Below are positions 1-10,071 of a stretch of 36,386 nucleotides of DNA, one piece after another. The stretch is taken from positions 1 through 36,386 of the forward strand of contig JNET01028801.1 of assembly GCA_000697455.1 (NCBI GenBank). The letters are read 5' to 3'. The position numbers were made by a program, and so were the translations under genes. Numbering within the stretch: the first letter of the stretch is position 1; each line of letters starts with the position of its first letter. Under the pieces are notes generated by a model. It searched no databases and had not been told where the DNA came from. It saw only the letters and a list, made by a program, of their open reading frames with translations. The DNA is from Basidiobolus heterosporus B8920 (taxonomy: Eukaryota > Basidiobolomycota > Basidiobolomycetes > Basidiobolales > Basidiobolaceae).

Positions 1-2612
1 GTCCCATATGACCATGTAAGTGTCACCATCGAGATCACCACCAGCACATTGACTAGGCAGATCCCTTGAGCCTTGGGTAGAAAAGGTAATGCAGTTTACA
101 AGATGATGTAGCTGTGGACAATCAACGGCCTCAACCATGTGAATATCTCCTGGATGGAGGCATGGGTTTCGAACCACCATCGCAGGACCAACATAGCTTC
201 TAACGACGCTCGGGTTCTTCGGGTCAGTAAAGCGAACGAATATTTGGTTTTCTTGCAGAGTATGCGTTTCATCCAAAACACCCATCAAATGCGCACCCAT
301 CTCGATGGGTATTCTGGCACGTTCTTTGATGTCTCTTAGAACCTGCACCTTAAGAAGGCTCAGAAGAGATTTGGTCATGTTGTCTCCTGACATCAAGAAC
401 CCTGCTTGAATCATTCTCCTCAATACATTAGTGATCCAACCAGAATTGTAATGGAGCGCCAGAAATTTCAATGCCAGTTCCCTATCATCGATGATCCCAT
501 CCATTTCTCGTAAGAACTCTTCTTGCATGTCTACAAACACTTTGTCCGGGACTCCCAATGTAGTCAGCAGTATAATGACTTGTCGGTTCAAGTAAGCAGA
601 CATGAAGTCCGCGATTCTGATGACCTCCAAGGCATGATGATCAGAGTTGAACTTTCGTTGACTTGGCCGCAGTTGAACCAAGGAAGTGCCCATACTATCG
701 TCGGGTGCAACTGCAAGAACGCCCTTATACCCACCGAGACGAATTTGGAACGCTCCGGGAACAGTGTTTTTTTGATAGAGATTGGCAATGTCCGTGGCCA
801 AAGACAAGGCAATCTTGCCAATTCCATCTGAGAACACGTAGCCGTTGCGTGTGACATCCGGAATCTCTTGAATATGCTTCTTGCTGAGAGTCTTCACAGC
901 TCTCGTACTCGAGAAGCATTGCCCCATGCGTGCAGCATGTTTGGCAACGTTCTTGATTTCGCTGAAATCACCCATCCATCTACGTATGAAGTCGGCATCA
1001 ATACCATCTGGGGTATCCGCAAAAAACCAACAGCTATGCTCACGGAGCTGTGAAGTAGAGAAGGCCAGAAATCGATAGTGACGATTCCCAATATAAAAGC
1101 CTTCGCTCAATACCTCTTTGATATGATCAAATATTGGTTGATACACCAACCGATTAGTGCCTATTTTCTCGAAATGTTCATCAGAAAAGGTCACTCGAAT
1201 AAAGTGATCTTGATGCTGATGGAAATTTCGCAACACTCTGTTCGACAACTCTAGCGTGGGTGGTAAAAAATAGATTTTACTTGGTGTGACAGTTACTCTA
1301 CGAATCCACATTGTGTGTGCGGGGATTTCTTCTAACTGGACCAAGTGGTTGCTCAGCTCTAACATTACCTTTTGAGAGTAGGCTAAAAGATCCTCGATTG
1401 AGTCTTCGGCCTCGGTCATGCGCGTCAATATTTTGTTAGCAACGTCTATATCCAAACTGTTCATAAAAGCAACCCAATCTTCAGTCAGACTGTACAAGCT
1501 TATTTTCTGCGCGCATATCAGGCATTCCACTAAATAGGATAGTTTGAATGGAAGTAAGCTGTGAATGTCAACAACCTCCCGCTTTGTCATATCCGCTACT
1601 GAAGGGAATACACCATTGCTTTCGTTGGATAAGAGATTGTAGCGCATCAGACCATCTATCGAATCTTTGAACGATTCCCCGTAAGCATTCATCAGAGGAA
1701 CGCTGACTCGATACGCAAAATAGTTGCCGATACTGATTCTTGCATCATGGCCTACATTACTGTTCGATATTTGATCAGTGATGTAAGTAGCCCGTTCCCA
1801 CATATTCTCTTCGTTCCAACTCTCCGGGGTTCCCATGCTGAGTGCTAGAGACTCGTGCCGATGCCACATGAAAGGTGAGCGGGACAGCTGTATATACAGT
1901 ACGTACGTATTTTCATTGCTGTCGTCCAATACGATTCTTTTACGGATATCATCGAATCTTATTCCGATTCGGTATTCATCATGTTTGTGGTGGAACCTTA
2001 TGGACATTATTCGTCTACCATAGTCTACCTCAAACACACTCTTATCTGACGGCTTCCAACCACTCAAGAAAGTGTTGTTACCCGAAAAAGACCCCATCTC
2101 AAAAGCGATAGCATCGAAGTGGACCTGAGATTTAATATATTCTCCTCTTTCTCGAAGGTTTAACCTATCGGCAGTATGTTTGGTGAACCCGATCTGCAAA
2201 ATGTCACCTCTACGACCTAGGTGAATTGGCTGTAGTTCCTGATCCAAGAAATCTAAAGAAACTGGTGGAGGTCTGAAATCAATAATGGCTCTTTTACTTC
2301 TCCCAGGCTGAGTATTTTTCAACACAATACAAGCGTTAACGTTGCCCCAGGTAGAGAAATAGTTCTTTATATCGGCGGCATCCATTGTGTTAGGTAAACC
2401 TTGAACAAAAATCCCTAATTCGTGGAGGCCATAAGTGCTTAGGCAACTGAAAGAAAGCGGGCCAGGATATAGCTTCTTAGGTCTATTACTTCCCGGGAAG
2501 CACAGAGTCAACTTTTTATTAAGCTAAACTGAGTTTGTTAGTTTCGCAACAACATATTCCACATTCTGACACTGTTACTGGGAAAAATCTACCCTACCTC
2601 AGTGTCTAACAT
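1..2612 (-). CDS. RNA-dependent RNA polymerase (eukaryotic RdRP/RDR family), 3' end outside window
   Basis: Makes double-stranded RNA from single-stranded templates in RNA silencing. The frame is open without interruption from 2523 down to the window edge (841 codons). The catalytic loop DLDGD (residues about 835-839, bases 22-36) sits in CAGGDLDGDTY, the hallmark of the family; upstream are the conserved segments GQCFSST and TRNGYVFSDGIGKI. The N-terminus looks like an RRM: IFVQGLP resembles RNP2 and KRAIIDF resembles RNP1 (residues about 40-90), as in plant RDRs. The proposed start is ATG at 2612, a five-codon first exon (2612-2598), then an intron (2597-2524, GTAGGG..TTTAG) joining in phase 0; starting instead at the in-frame ATG at 2385 would cut the RRM. 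The last few hundred residues lie outside the window. Family is certain; the first exon is moderately supported. Confidence 0.93.
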
Positions 2613-3599
2613 TCTCTATTATAGGGAGCTGAATTTACACCACAGCTTCGGATACCCCTATAATAAAGCAATATGATTCTGCTGCCTTAACACGATATAA
2701 AAATAGACCAACGAATCGATTAACTATGATTAATCGTACCCTCTTCTATAATAGATTGGGTAAATAGTTTAGCTTAAATGCTCTGGAGATGTTAGATAGT
2801 CGTTAAAGTATTATCACACCTCAACTAGACAATTGACCATTACCATAAACACTCACATTAGAAAACAAAGCTGGGGTTAGTTGGCCAAATCATTTCGCTA
2901 ATTTTTGCTCAAGTTTTTATGCTCATCTTCCTAAGAAAATGGATTGAGAACCAGGTCGTGTTGGGCCCTTTGACGGGGGAATCTAGATTCTCTATAGCGT
3001 CATTGATCTGTGATAAAGGGTTTCCAGACAAGCCTGTTGACGAATACTCCAAGGCCAACCTTTTCAACTTTATTTATATCTGTCTTTAAAATAATCAACT
3101 GCAATAGCATCTTCCAGGCGTTTCCCCCTCATCCGCATAAAATAAACTTGCTTGCAAAAGGAAGCAGTATAGTAATCGCATATTGTGCTGCCTTGGGTCA
3201 TTTCACCTGCACTCTCTGTTATCGAGAGTAAATCATCAAACCGATAAGATCGCGCCCTTAACCCAAAGTGGTTAATATCTATATTAATTTAGTGGTCAAA
3301 CGGCACCTTACCCCAAAGTATTTAATCAAATTATCTGTTCATCAATCTTTCCATCAAGGTGGTCGCGATCATGCATCTATAATCCAGTCTCATTTGATTT
3401 GTGGTTAATCACGTTCGAGGTTTTTCTATGGAATCTCTAGGCTCTCGAAGATGAATCTTCACCCGATAATTCGGTTACTGTGCCATAGCAATTTATTATA
3501 AATTACATCCAGTGGTTGCATGAATTTGCCATTCTTCTTGATATTCGAACATCTTCCCCACACCTCAATAGATTGTGATCAATTGTAGTTTATACTTCC
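2613..3599. other. Intergenic, divergent promoters of RdRP and PDK-like kinase
   Basis: AT-rich spacer between two head-to-head genes. I see no conserved coding frame, RNA gene or repeat. Both 5' regions must lie here; no clear TATA box stands out. Confidence 0.6.
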
Positions 3600-4831
3600 A
3601 TGATTCCAACTTCTGCTCTTCAAGCTCTCCCCAGAGCCCACATAGCAAGGCTGGCAAATGCCAAGATCACTCGGGTTTCAGTAAGTATATATGTTGACGT
3701 TTGTCATGGTGCCACATTGGTATTAATCCCCTTCTGACATTATAGTTACAACACCTCTTTTCCTTTGGTAATTATGTTGCGAAAACCCACAATCCTCTGT
3801 TAACTGCACAATTTCTTCATCAAGAATTGCCAGTTAGACTCACTCAATCACTCAAAATCTTGAACGCAAGTGATGTTCCCTTTGGCATGTCTAATTTGCC
3901 TACATTTAGAAAAATTTCCGAAAATTTCCTCCAAGATATTGCTACTTTATCCAGAACGCCAAGGCCAATGTGTGAAGTACAGGAAATCTCCTTCACTGAA
4001 CTACTTAAGGATATGCAATATCGTCAAGAAGTGAACAATCTATCCATTGGCCGTGGGCTTCAGGAACTTTTAGATACCACAAAAAAAGGAATCAATCTCA
4101 ACGACAAGCGTTTGAAATTGTTCTTCGATAAATACTACACCATGGCGCTTGGAACCAGAACTATCATAAGCGAGCATCTCTCCCTTCATGAACACGAACG
4201 TAGTACCGTCGAAAAAATATCCCCCTTGGATGTGGCAAGAAATGCTGCTTTTGATGCCCGTAGAGTTTGCGCCAATTACTATGGCTTCAAAGCACCAGAA
4301 GTTGAAATTATCTCCAAGAACACTAGTGTTTCTCCACTTTACATTGAAGAATACCTTCATCGTAGCTTGTTTGAGATCCTCAAGAACTCGTTTAAGGCAA
4401 CCGCCGAGACTCACAAACATTCCAACCGCTTACCCCCAGTCAAAATTGTTATCGTTGCTGGTGGAGAAGACATCACCATCAAGGTATCTGATGTTGGTGG
4501 TGGTATTCCTCTATCGAAGATGGAAAACCTATGGGGTTATACTTACTCTGAGCAATCAGAGAATGGCTCATTTTTGGCTGGAAACAGCGCCAACTACGGC
4601 ATGAATATCCCCTTGGCTGGATTTGGCCCTGGGTTGTCAGTGGCTAGACTCATCTCTAGATACTTTGGTGGGGAGCTAAATGTAGTATCGATGGACGGTT
4701 ATGGAACCGACGCTTATTTACACATCTTTCGACAACAATCTTGCTTGGAGAATGTACCAGAATTCGACGACGCCGAGATCCTATTCGAAGCTGATGAGCC
4801 CATGCAAGCTGCTGCCATTGGTTCCGCCTAA
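3600..4831 (+). CDS. Mitochondrial dehydrogenase kinase (PDK/BCKDK family)
   Basis: Protein kinase of the GHKL fold that phosphorylates and inhibits the E1 subunit of pyruvate or branched-chain 2-oxoacid dehydrogenase in the mitochondrial matrix. Two exons: 3600-3680 and 3746-4831, intron GTAAGT..TATAG, 388 aa. The first exon encodes an Arg-containing, acid-free leader typical of mitochondrial import. The N-terminal helical domain has YYTMALGTRTIISEHLSLH, matching the conserved LxxRIGxRMLIxxH region. The ATPase domain has the N-box EILKNS, the G1 box DVGGGIP and the G2 box GFGPGLSVA, followed by ARYFGG- and GYGTDAYL-like segments (YFGGELNVVSMDGYGTDAYL). Length agrees with the family (about 390-430). 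I cannot decide from sequence alone between the pyruvate and the branched-chain substrate. An AATAAA about 100 bp downstream of the stop could be its poly(A) signal. Confidence 0.95.
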
Positions 4832-5797
4832 GCGAATCTTTAGTTAATGCACCTTATTTCGAGACCTTGTTTATATCTATTCAATAGAATCTGTAATATA
4901 GAATATCCTAATTGTTAATCATATCCTTAGAATAAAATTTTCCCTAATCAAAAAGCTTTGTTCTCTGCGCGAAATAGGAAGCTAATTAGTAGAATGTGGT
5001 CTTTGCTCTTTTCAACATTATCTACACGTGTCAAGTCCTCCCTTCTGGTAAGTCACCGAAATTACGTTCGCTCATTCAGCTAATGTTGATCCACTGATAA
5101 CAATACCAGGAGGTCGGAGTTTAACTGGGGATCCTAAAATAATCTTGATATCAAACCATTCATTGATTAACCAATTCTATCAAAATATTGACAGCAAAAG
5201 AAAAGCATTCAGAGGTTATAAATAGTGTTTTGTACATCTCTGTAAATGCATGACACTTCCTAATCTTTCTATGATGTAGCATGAAAACACGTTCTTTCAT
5301 TCTGATTTAATCCGCTTTAATCCGCTTTAATCCGCTTTAATCCACCCCACTAATATCTCAATGACTTGATTTCGTTAAGATCCAATCGAGGTTTATCTAC
5401 TGCGAAAGGTATTACAGACACGTGTCGACAGTATTGGACAACAATAAAAGCAGTCCATCTTAGTTGAAGATCCCATAATCAACCCATTAACTTCGACAAT
5501 GTTTAAGTTCCGAATTTTGATTAATTTTAGATTTGGTCCAATTTCGTAGTTCAATCTTTTCATGCATGATGGAGAAACACACCAAAAATCCATACGAAAT
5601 TTAATTCCAGTACCATGAAAGATCTTCAGTAGGAAAATAGACTATTTGGTTACTTGTTATCCTGCACTTTGCTTTATGTCACAATTAAATTCGATTCCGA
5701 GGATACAATGAGTTCGCTCATGTTTTATGTAGGGTAAATATCAAGAAGTATAAATAATCAATTAATTTCTGAGACTACAGTAATCATTAAATCATTT
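4832..5797. other. Intergenic, convergent 3' regions
   Basis: Spacer between the convergent kinase and RPN10 genes. It holds a poly(A)-like AATAAA near 4931, a short ATG frame with an apparent intron at 4994 (see findings), a TATAAATAG at 5217-5225 with no obvious gene behind it, and a 10-bp tandem repeat. Nothing else recognisable. Confidence 0.55.
5306..5343. repeat. 10-bp tandem repeat, about 3.8 copies
   Basis: Direct repeats of the unit TCCGCTTTAA, three exact copies at 5311-5340 with partial copies at both ends. Lies in non-coding DNA; a simple microsatellite-like expansion. Confidence 0.9.
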
Positions 5798-7190
5798 TTA
5801 CTCTTTCTTTTCATCTTCGTTCTGCTTCTCTTGTTTATCAGAATCGGGGTTGCTGGAAAGTCCTTGCAAGGCGTTTTTAACGCGTGGATCATTGGGGTCA
5901 ACACCAGGAAGTGATTCTAAAACGGAGTTCATGAAAGTAGAGTCTGAAGATGGGGTCTCTTCAACCTTCTGGTCGTTCGAGTCTGATTGCATAGATAGAG
6001 AGATAGCACGGGCAATTTGCTCTTCCTCAGTTAATGCTTCGCTAGGCACATCTTCCATTTGAATATCTTTACCTTCGGCGTTATCCATAGACATGGCTAA
6101 GGCTTGGGCTAACATATCCTCTTCAGTGTTTCCACCTTCAGCGGATTGTGCAGCTGCTTGAGGCGTTGCGGAGCCACCTTCTTTGTTTTGGTTAGACTTG
6201 GCAGCTTCTTGTTCTTGACGTGCTTTTTCCTCTTCAAGAGAAATGCGAAGAGCAAGTGCAAGCTCGGGGTCGAGGTTAGGATCAACACCAAGTTCATAAG
6301 AGCCGCCCGATCCACTGTATCCAGGTGCAGAGCCACCTTCACCAGCGAGAATAGGTGAGGATATAAGGATGTCGCTAAGAATATGAGGACCAGGTGGGAT
6401 AGTCACAAGATGACTAGTTTTCATCATCAAATATAAATTATCGTTACTAAGCTATGAAGTAGCCTAGAAAAAGAAAATTATAAAATCTTACCTGTTGTCA
6501 TTGCTATTGACAGCGGATATAAATGCTTCAAGCTTACTGGTATTCTCTCCCTCTTCACCAAAGTTAATAACATCAATGGCGATGTTGTTTTTCTTCATCT
6601 TTTTCGCCAATTTAACTAAACTCTTTTCGTCAGTGGTGACTGGACTACCAACGAAAACAATAATGCGTTGTTGTTGATTCTTATTCTGTCTATGTTTCAA
6701 AGCGAGCTACAAGAAATAAAGTTAGAGAGATGAGCAAACAATCTACTAAAGTAGTTACCAACCTGAGCGATTTGGATTCCCGTAGTAAGGCTAGAGTTTC
6801 CCTCTACTCTGGTATTGTGAAGAGCGTTCAATATTTTTCCAACATCACGAGTCAAAGTGACCAACACTTCAGGACTATACAACAAAAATACCTTGGTAAG
6901 TATTAAATGACTTACGAAAAATACATAAAAAGGTACCAACCCTTTGTTAGCCATTGTCATTAAACCGACAGTATTCTCTGGGTTGGATTGAAACTTGGAG
7001 TTGAAAATCAAGTTGACAGCATCACCTTGAGCTTCTAGTCTTGTAGGCGTATAATCTCCGTTTCTCATCCATTCGGAGTTATCTAAACTACATCAATTAT
7101 AAGATAGAGGTCAATATTTTCAAGATCTTGATCAGTATACAAATAAGTGAGGATAAAATTTTACATGAGCATAGTAGCTTCGAGGACCAT
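5798..7190 (-). CDS. RPN10: 26S proteasome ubiquitin receptor RPN10/PSMD4
   Basis: Regulatory-particle subunit that captures ubiquitinated substrates for the 26S proteasome. Five exons: 7190-7165, 7087-6941, 6874-6763, 6706-6492, 6413-5798, giving 371 aa. The vWA domain fills residues 1-185: [19 protein letters not shown], then [37 protein letters not shown] and [11 protein letters not shown], all close to the human and yeast proteins. Three ubiquitin-interacting motifs follow: [13 protein letters not shown] (about 216-234), [13 protein letters not shown] (264-281) and [13 protein letters not shown] (295-312). The tail keeps the conserved [14 protein letters not shown]. Two introns use an unusual donor, GTTGGT (at 6762 and 6940), but the phases and homology fit only that choice. 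Human has two UIMs and budding yeast one, so three is notable. Confidence 0.97.
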
Positions 7191-7977
7191 CTTGTATATG
7201 TATAACTTGGGATGCGTTTAGTTTGAATAATTCCACTTCTACCTTGTCAATAATCGTAATTTTAATAACCAACGAAAACAAGAAAAATTAGGTGTTGCGT
7301 GGTGTTCTCCTCATAGATGATGACGCCTACGTAAGCTGATTAATTCCATACTGATTTTCATCATACGTTTTTTCGATGCAACCCCCGAAAAATAGTAGAC
7401 TTAATTTTGACTTTAAGGTTGAATAAATTTGATGATTTTGATTAAATATCTTTCGACTTGGGTTGTACACCACTGCGAACAACCCGATCAAGTTGCAAAA
7501 CTTGAGCATAACCCACTATATTTTTATCGATGTGAACTTCATCGATGTATCCATAATGTATCATAATGTTGTTGCTACTTCACTGAAACAATGTGATTGA
7601 TAGGTAAGTGGTAACGTTGGCTACATCATATGGTGTCCGAAACAACGGTCTCATTCTAGGTGAGTTCAAGGAGCTCATGCGTCGTGGAGTTATTGGTTTT
7701 GATTTATTTGATTTTGTAGTGTTGACTTGCTCATACATTTGAATATTTGACTGATTCAACCCAATATGGGAAAAAAATGAGATATGTGACTTGCGTAAGT
7801 TGAGGTAATGAAGACAAGCGACCCTGATTTGCCATTGATTGCTTAAGGTTGGAGTAGAGCATCACGTGCTTCTCACAACACAAAATATGATGATAGAGAG
7901 TGACACAACCATTTCTCTACTACTCTTCTATATATATATCTAACCAAAATAAACTGTGATAAGAAAAGAATTACACC
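7191..7977. other. Intergenic, divergent promoters of RPN10 and DinB-like gene
   Basis: AT-rich spacer between head-to-head genes. Apart from a TATA-like run near 7930, I see no gene, RNA or repeat in it. Confidence 0.55.
7929..7940 (+). promoter_or_regulatory. TATA-like element of the DinB-like gene
   Basis: CTATATATATAT lies about 40 bp upstream of the ATG at 7978. It is the only TATA-like run close to this start. Assigned by position and sequence only. Confidence 0.4.
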
Positions 7978-8708
7978 ATGGTAAAAAATACAACGCTACC
8001 GATTGAGAAGAAGGAACAGCAAGTTGAGCTTAGTACCATAGCTGCTGAAATGCTGGGGCAAAGCAAAGCTCTATTGGAATCGCTTCAGGACGAGAGTAAT
8101 TTTACAATAGAGTCGAAGTTTGTCCCAAAGAGCAATATCGCAAAGCACATACGACATTTGTCCGATCATTTTAAACTACTGCTAAAAAACAAACCAGAAG
8201 GTGTCTCCTGCGTGTCAAACGATCAGACAACTTGGGCAGTTGATTATGATTCTCGTGATCGTAATGTAAGAGTCAATATATTCGAAAATGGATGAACTTC
8301 TATGATAGTCTTCTTGAGTCGCAGTTCAGTAATTCATATTTTCGAATATTCATATAGGTGCTTATGGAAACAGATAAAAATGCAGCCATCCAAGAAATTG
8401 AAAAGCTTCAGGCAAAAATACGGAATAGCAACACACCTCTCGATACACCTGTTCATTTACTGGCGGTCGTCAATAGTGACGATGATAATAAGTCAGAATT
8501 TTTATCAAATTATGGACGAGAGCTATGGTTCTGCGTTCATCACGCTGGTAAGTCAATTCTAGAGGTATTTATAATATTTCTCATCTAATCGCGTCTTTTA
8601 GTTCATCACCATGCTCTTATCAAAGTAATATGTATAGAGCACAATATTGACGTACCAGAGCAATTTGGGATAGCACCATCCACGCAAAAATATAATCAAA
8701 ACTCTTAG
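7978..8708 (+). CDS. DinB-like four-helix-bundle protein
   Basis: Predicted small metal-dependent protein of the DinB/YfiT-like superfamily; members include thiol transferases, but no substrate can be assigned here. Three exons: 7978-8265, 8358-8547, 8602-8708, 194 aa, with GTAAGA and GTAAGT donors. Shared family features: IAKHIRHLSDHF in the first helices, WAVDYDSRDRN, then SNYGRELWFCVHHAVHHHAL near the end. The first-helix His and the HxxxH-type cluster are the expected metal ligands. The closest pattern I know is a DinB-like group common in Bacteroidetes (HIRHxxxxF ... YDxRxR ... RELxxxxxHxxHH). Introns show it is now a normal nuclear gene. A bacterial origin is possible but not shown. Confidence 0.8.
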
Positions 8709-8990
8709 TTTGAAAGCTTTGCATTCACACAAAGCTTTCGTAAACTAATAGGAATTCATTAAAATAATTTGACTCTATTTGCTGTTAGCATTCATTCAAC
8801 ACATTCCAATCTCAATGACAAATGTTGTGACGTATAGTTTATAGAAAAGCATACAACCTAAATCGCATCTGTTACCCTGCGTGGCGCAATGTCAAGATAT
8901 GATAGGCCAAGATGTGCATAAAAATGCTAAGAGACGCACACCAATTCGTACCTCCAGATCTTGGCCCAGCTCTTTATAGAGAAAAGACGC

Positions 8991-9680
8991 ATGGAATATT
9001 CAGGTGTGAAGAAAACCTCCAAAGAATTAAACAACAAACGAATCGACGCAAGTACACAGAAGTCTTACAAAATGCAAAAGGTAATATGTAATGTCGTGTC
9101 CAAGCCGAAGAGACAACAAGTGCAAAACGGCTCCACCGAGAAAAGCTCCAAGAAAGGAAGAAAATCCAAGAGTGACAAAGGCGATGATAACAAAAAAGAC
9201 CGTCCAAAGAGACCTAGAAGTTCGTACATAATTTTCGCAACTGAACAAAGGTGATCTTTGAAACAATCTAACTTGATTGCAGATAATCCTTGGTACTAAC
9301 CAACATTTCAAATATTAGAGCTTCTGAGAAAGAGAACAATCCCAATGCTTCCCCATCCGATTTGGTCAAGTTACTGGCGGCCAGATGGAAAACTATGGGT
9401 GAAGATCAAAAAAAGGTAGTTTTTTCAACATTCAACTAATAGTAAATGGCATTTGTAACATTGTTATCTAGCCTTACGTTGAAATGGCGGCTCAAGACAA
9501 AGCACGATATGAAGGAGAGATGAGTAACTATACTCTGGTAATCAACCATTGCATCTATATTTAACATATTGAAAGTTTCATGTAACCTCTTAGTCCAAGT
9601 AGATCGAAAACCTGAAATCAGTTGGAGCAGAACACACCGTTACTAATAGCAAAACTGAGAGATTGACCGAGACAGACTAG
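8991..9680 (+). CDS. HMG-box protein (HMGB/NHP6-like)
   Basis: Small chromatin protein that bends DNA through one HMG box. Four exons: 8991-9250, 9319-9415, 9472-9537, 9603-9680, 166 aa. A lysine-rich, low-complexity N-terminal half (KSSKKGRKSKSDKGDDNKK) precedes the box, which starts at RPKRPRSSYIIFATEQR and continues LAARWKTMGEDQKKPYVEMA and KARYEGEMSNY, matching the three-helix pattern. Start: first in-frame ATG; a second at 9072 would remove 27 residues. The last intron has two usable acceptors; the one at 9593 would end the protein as ..YTLSK. The exact orthologue (Nhp6, mating-type or another HMG protein) cannot be fixed, but the non-specific HMGB type fits best. Confidence 0.85.
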
Positions 9681-10071
9681 GCTCTTGATTGAATTCGATT
9701 TGCATTTCAGATTAAACCAATTTGCTTCTTATTTATACAAAATTAGCTGATTTGAGGTAGAAATAAACAATAGATAATTTCATAATGTTGAATATTTGTG
9801 GATAGACTAAAGCGGTCAGTATCGTTTATTAGTGTTTCATTTTGTTGGCCATGTTCAAGTTTGTTGTAGCATATGATTATAATGCGTATCAAATTATTTG
9901 AGTTTACCTCAATTTCAGTAGTCTTTAATACTCTGGCTTTAGGGAAGTACTTTGTCGGAAAAGCTTCAAATAATTCATACTCGATTGTTGAACAACTACT
10001 AAGCTACAATCTCTATGACACATATTACTTGCATCTAATTTTTGCAATTTCTTTTTAGCGTGCAGGTCAAA
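9681..10071. other. Intergenic spacer
   Basis: AT-rich DNA between two genes on the same strand. A pyrimidine tract ending in TTTTTAG at 10038 just before the next start could be the acceptor of a 5'-UTR intron. No other feature seen. Confidence 0.4.

Noticed and set aside
5217-5225. TATAAATAG as a promoter of a further gene
   Set aside because: The following ATG frames close within a few codons and no spliced frame could be built.
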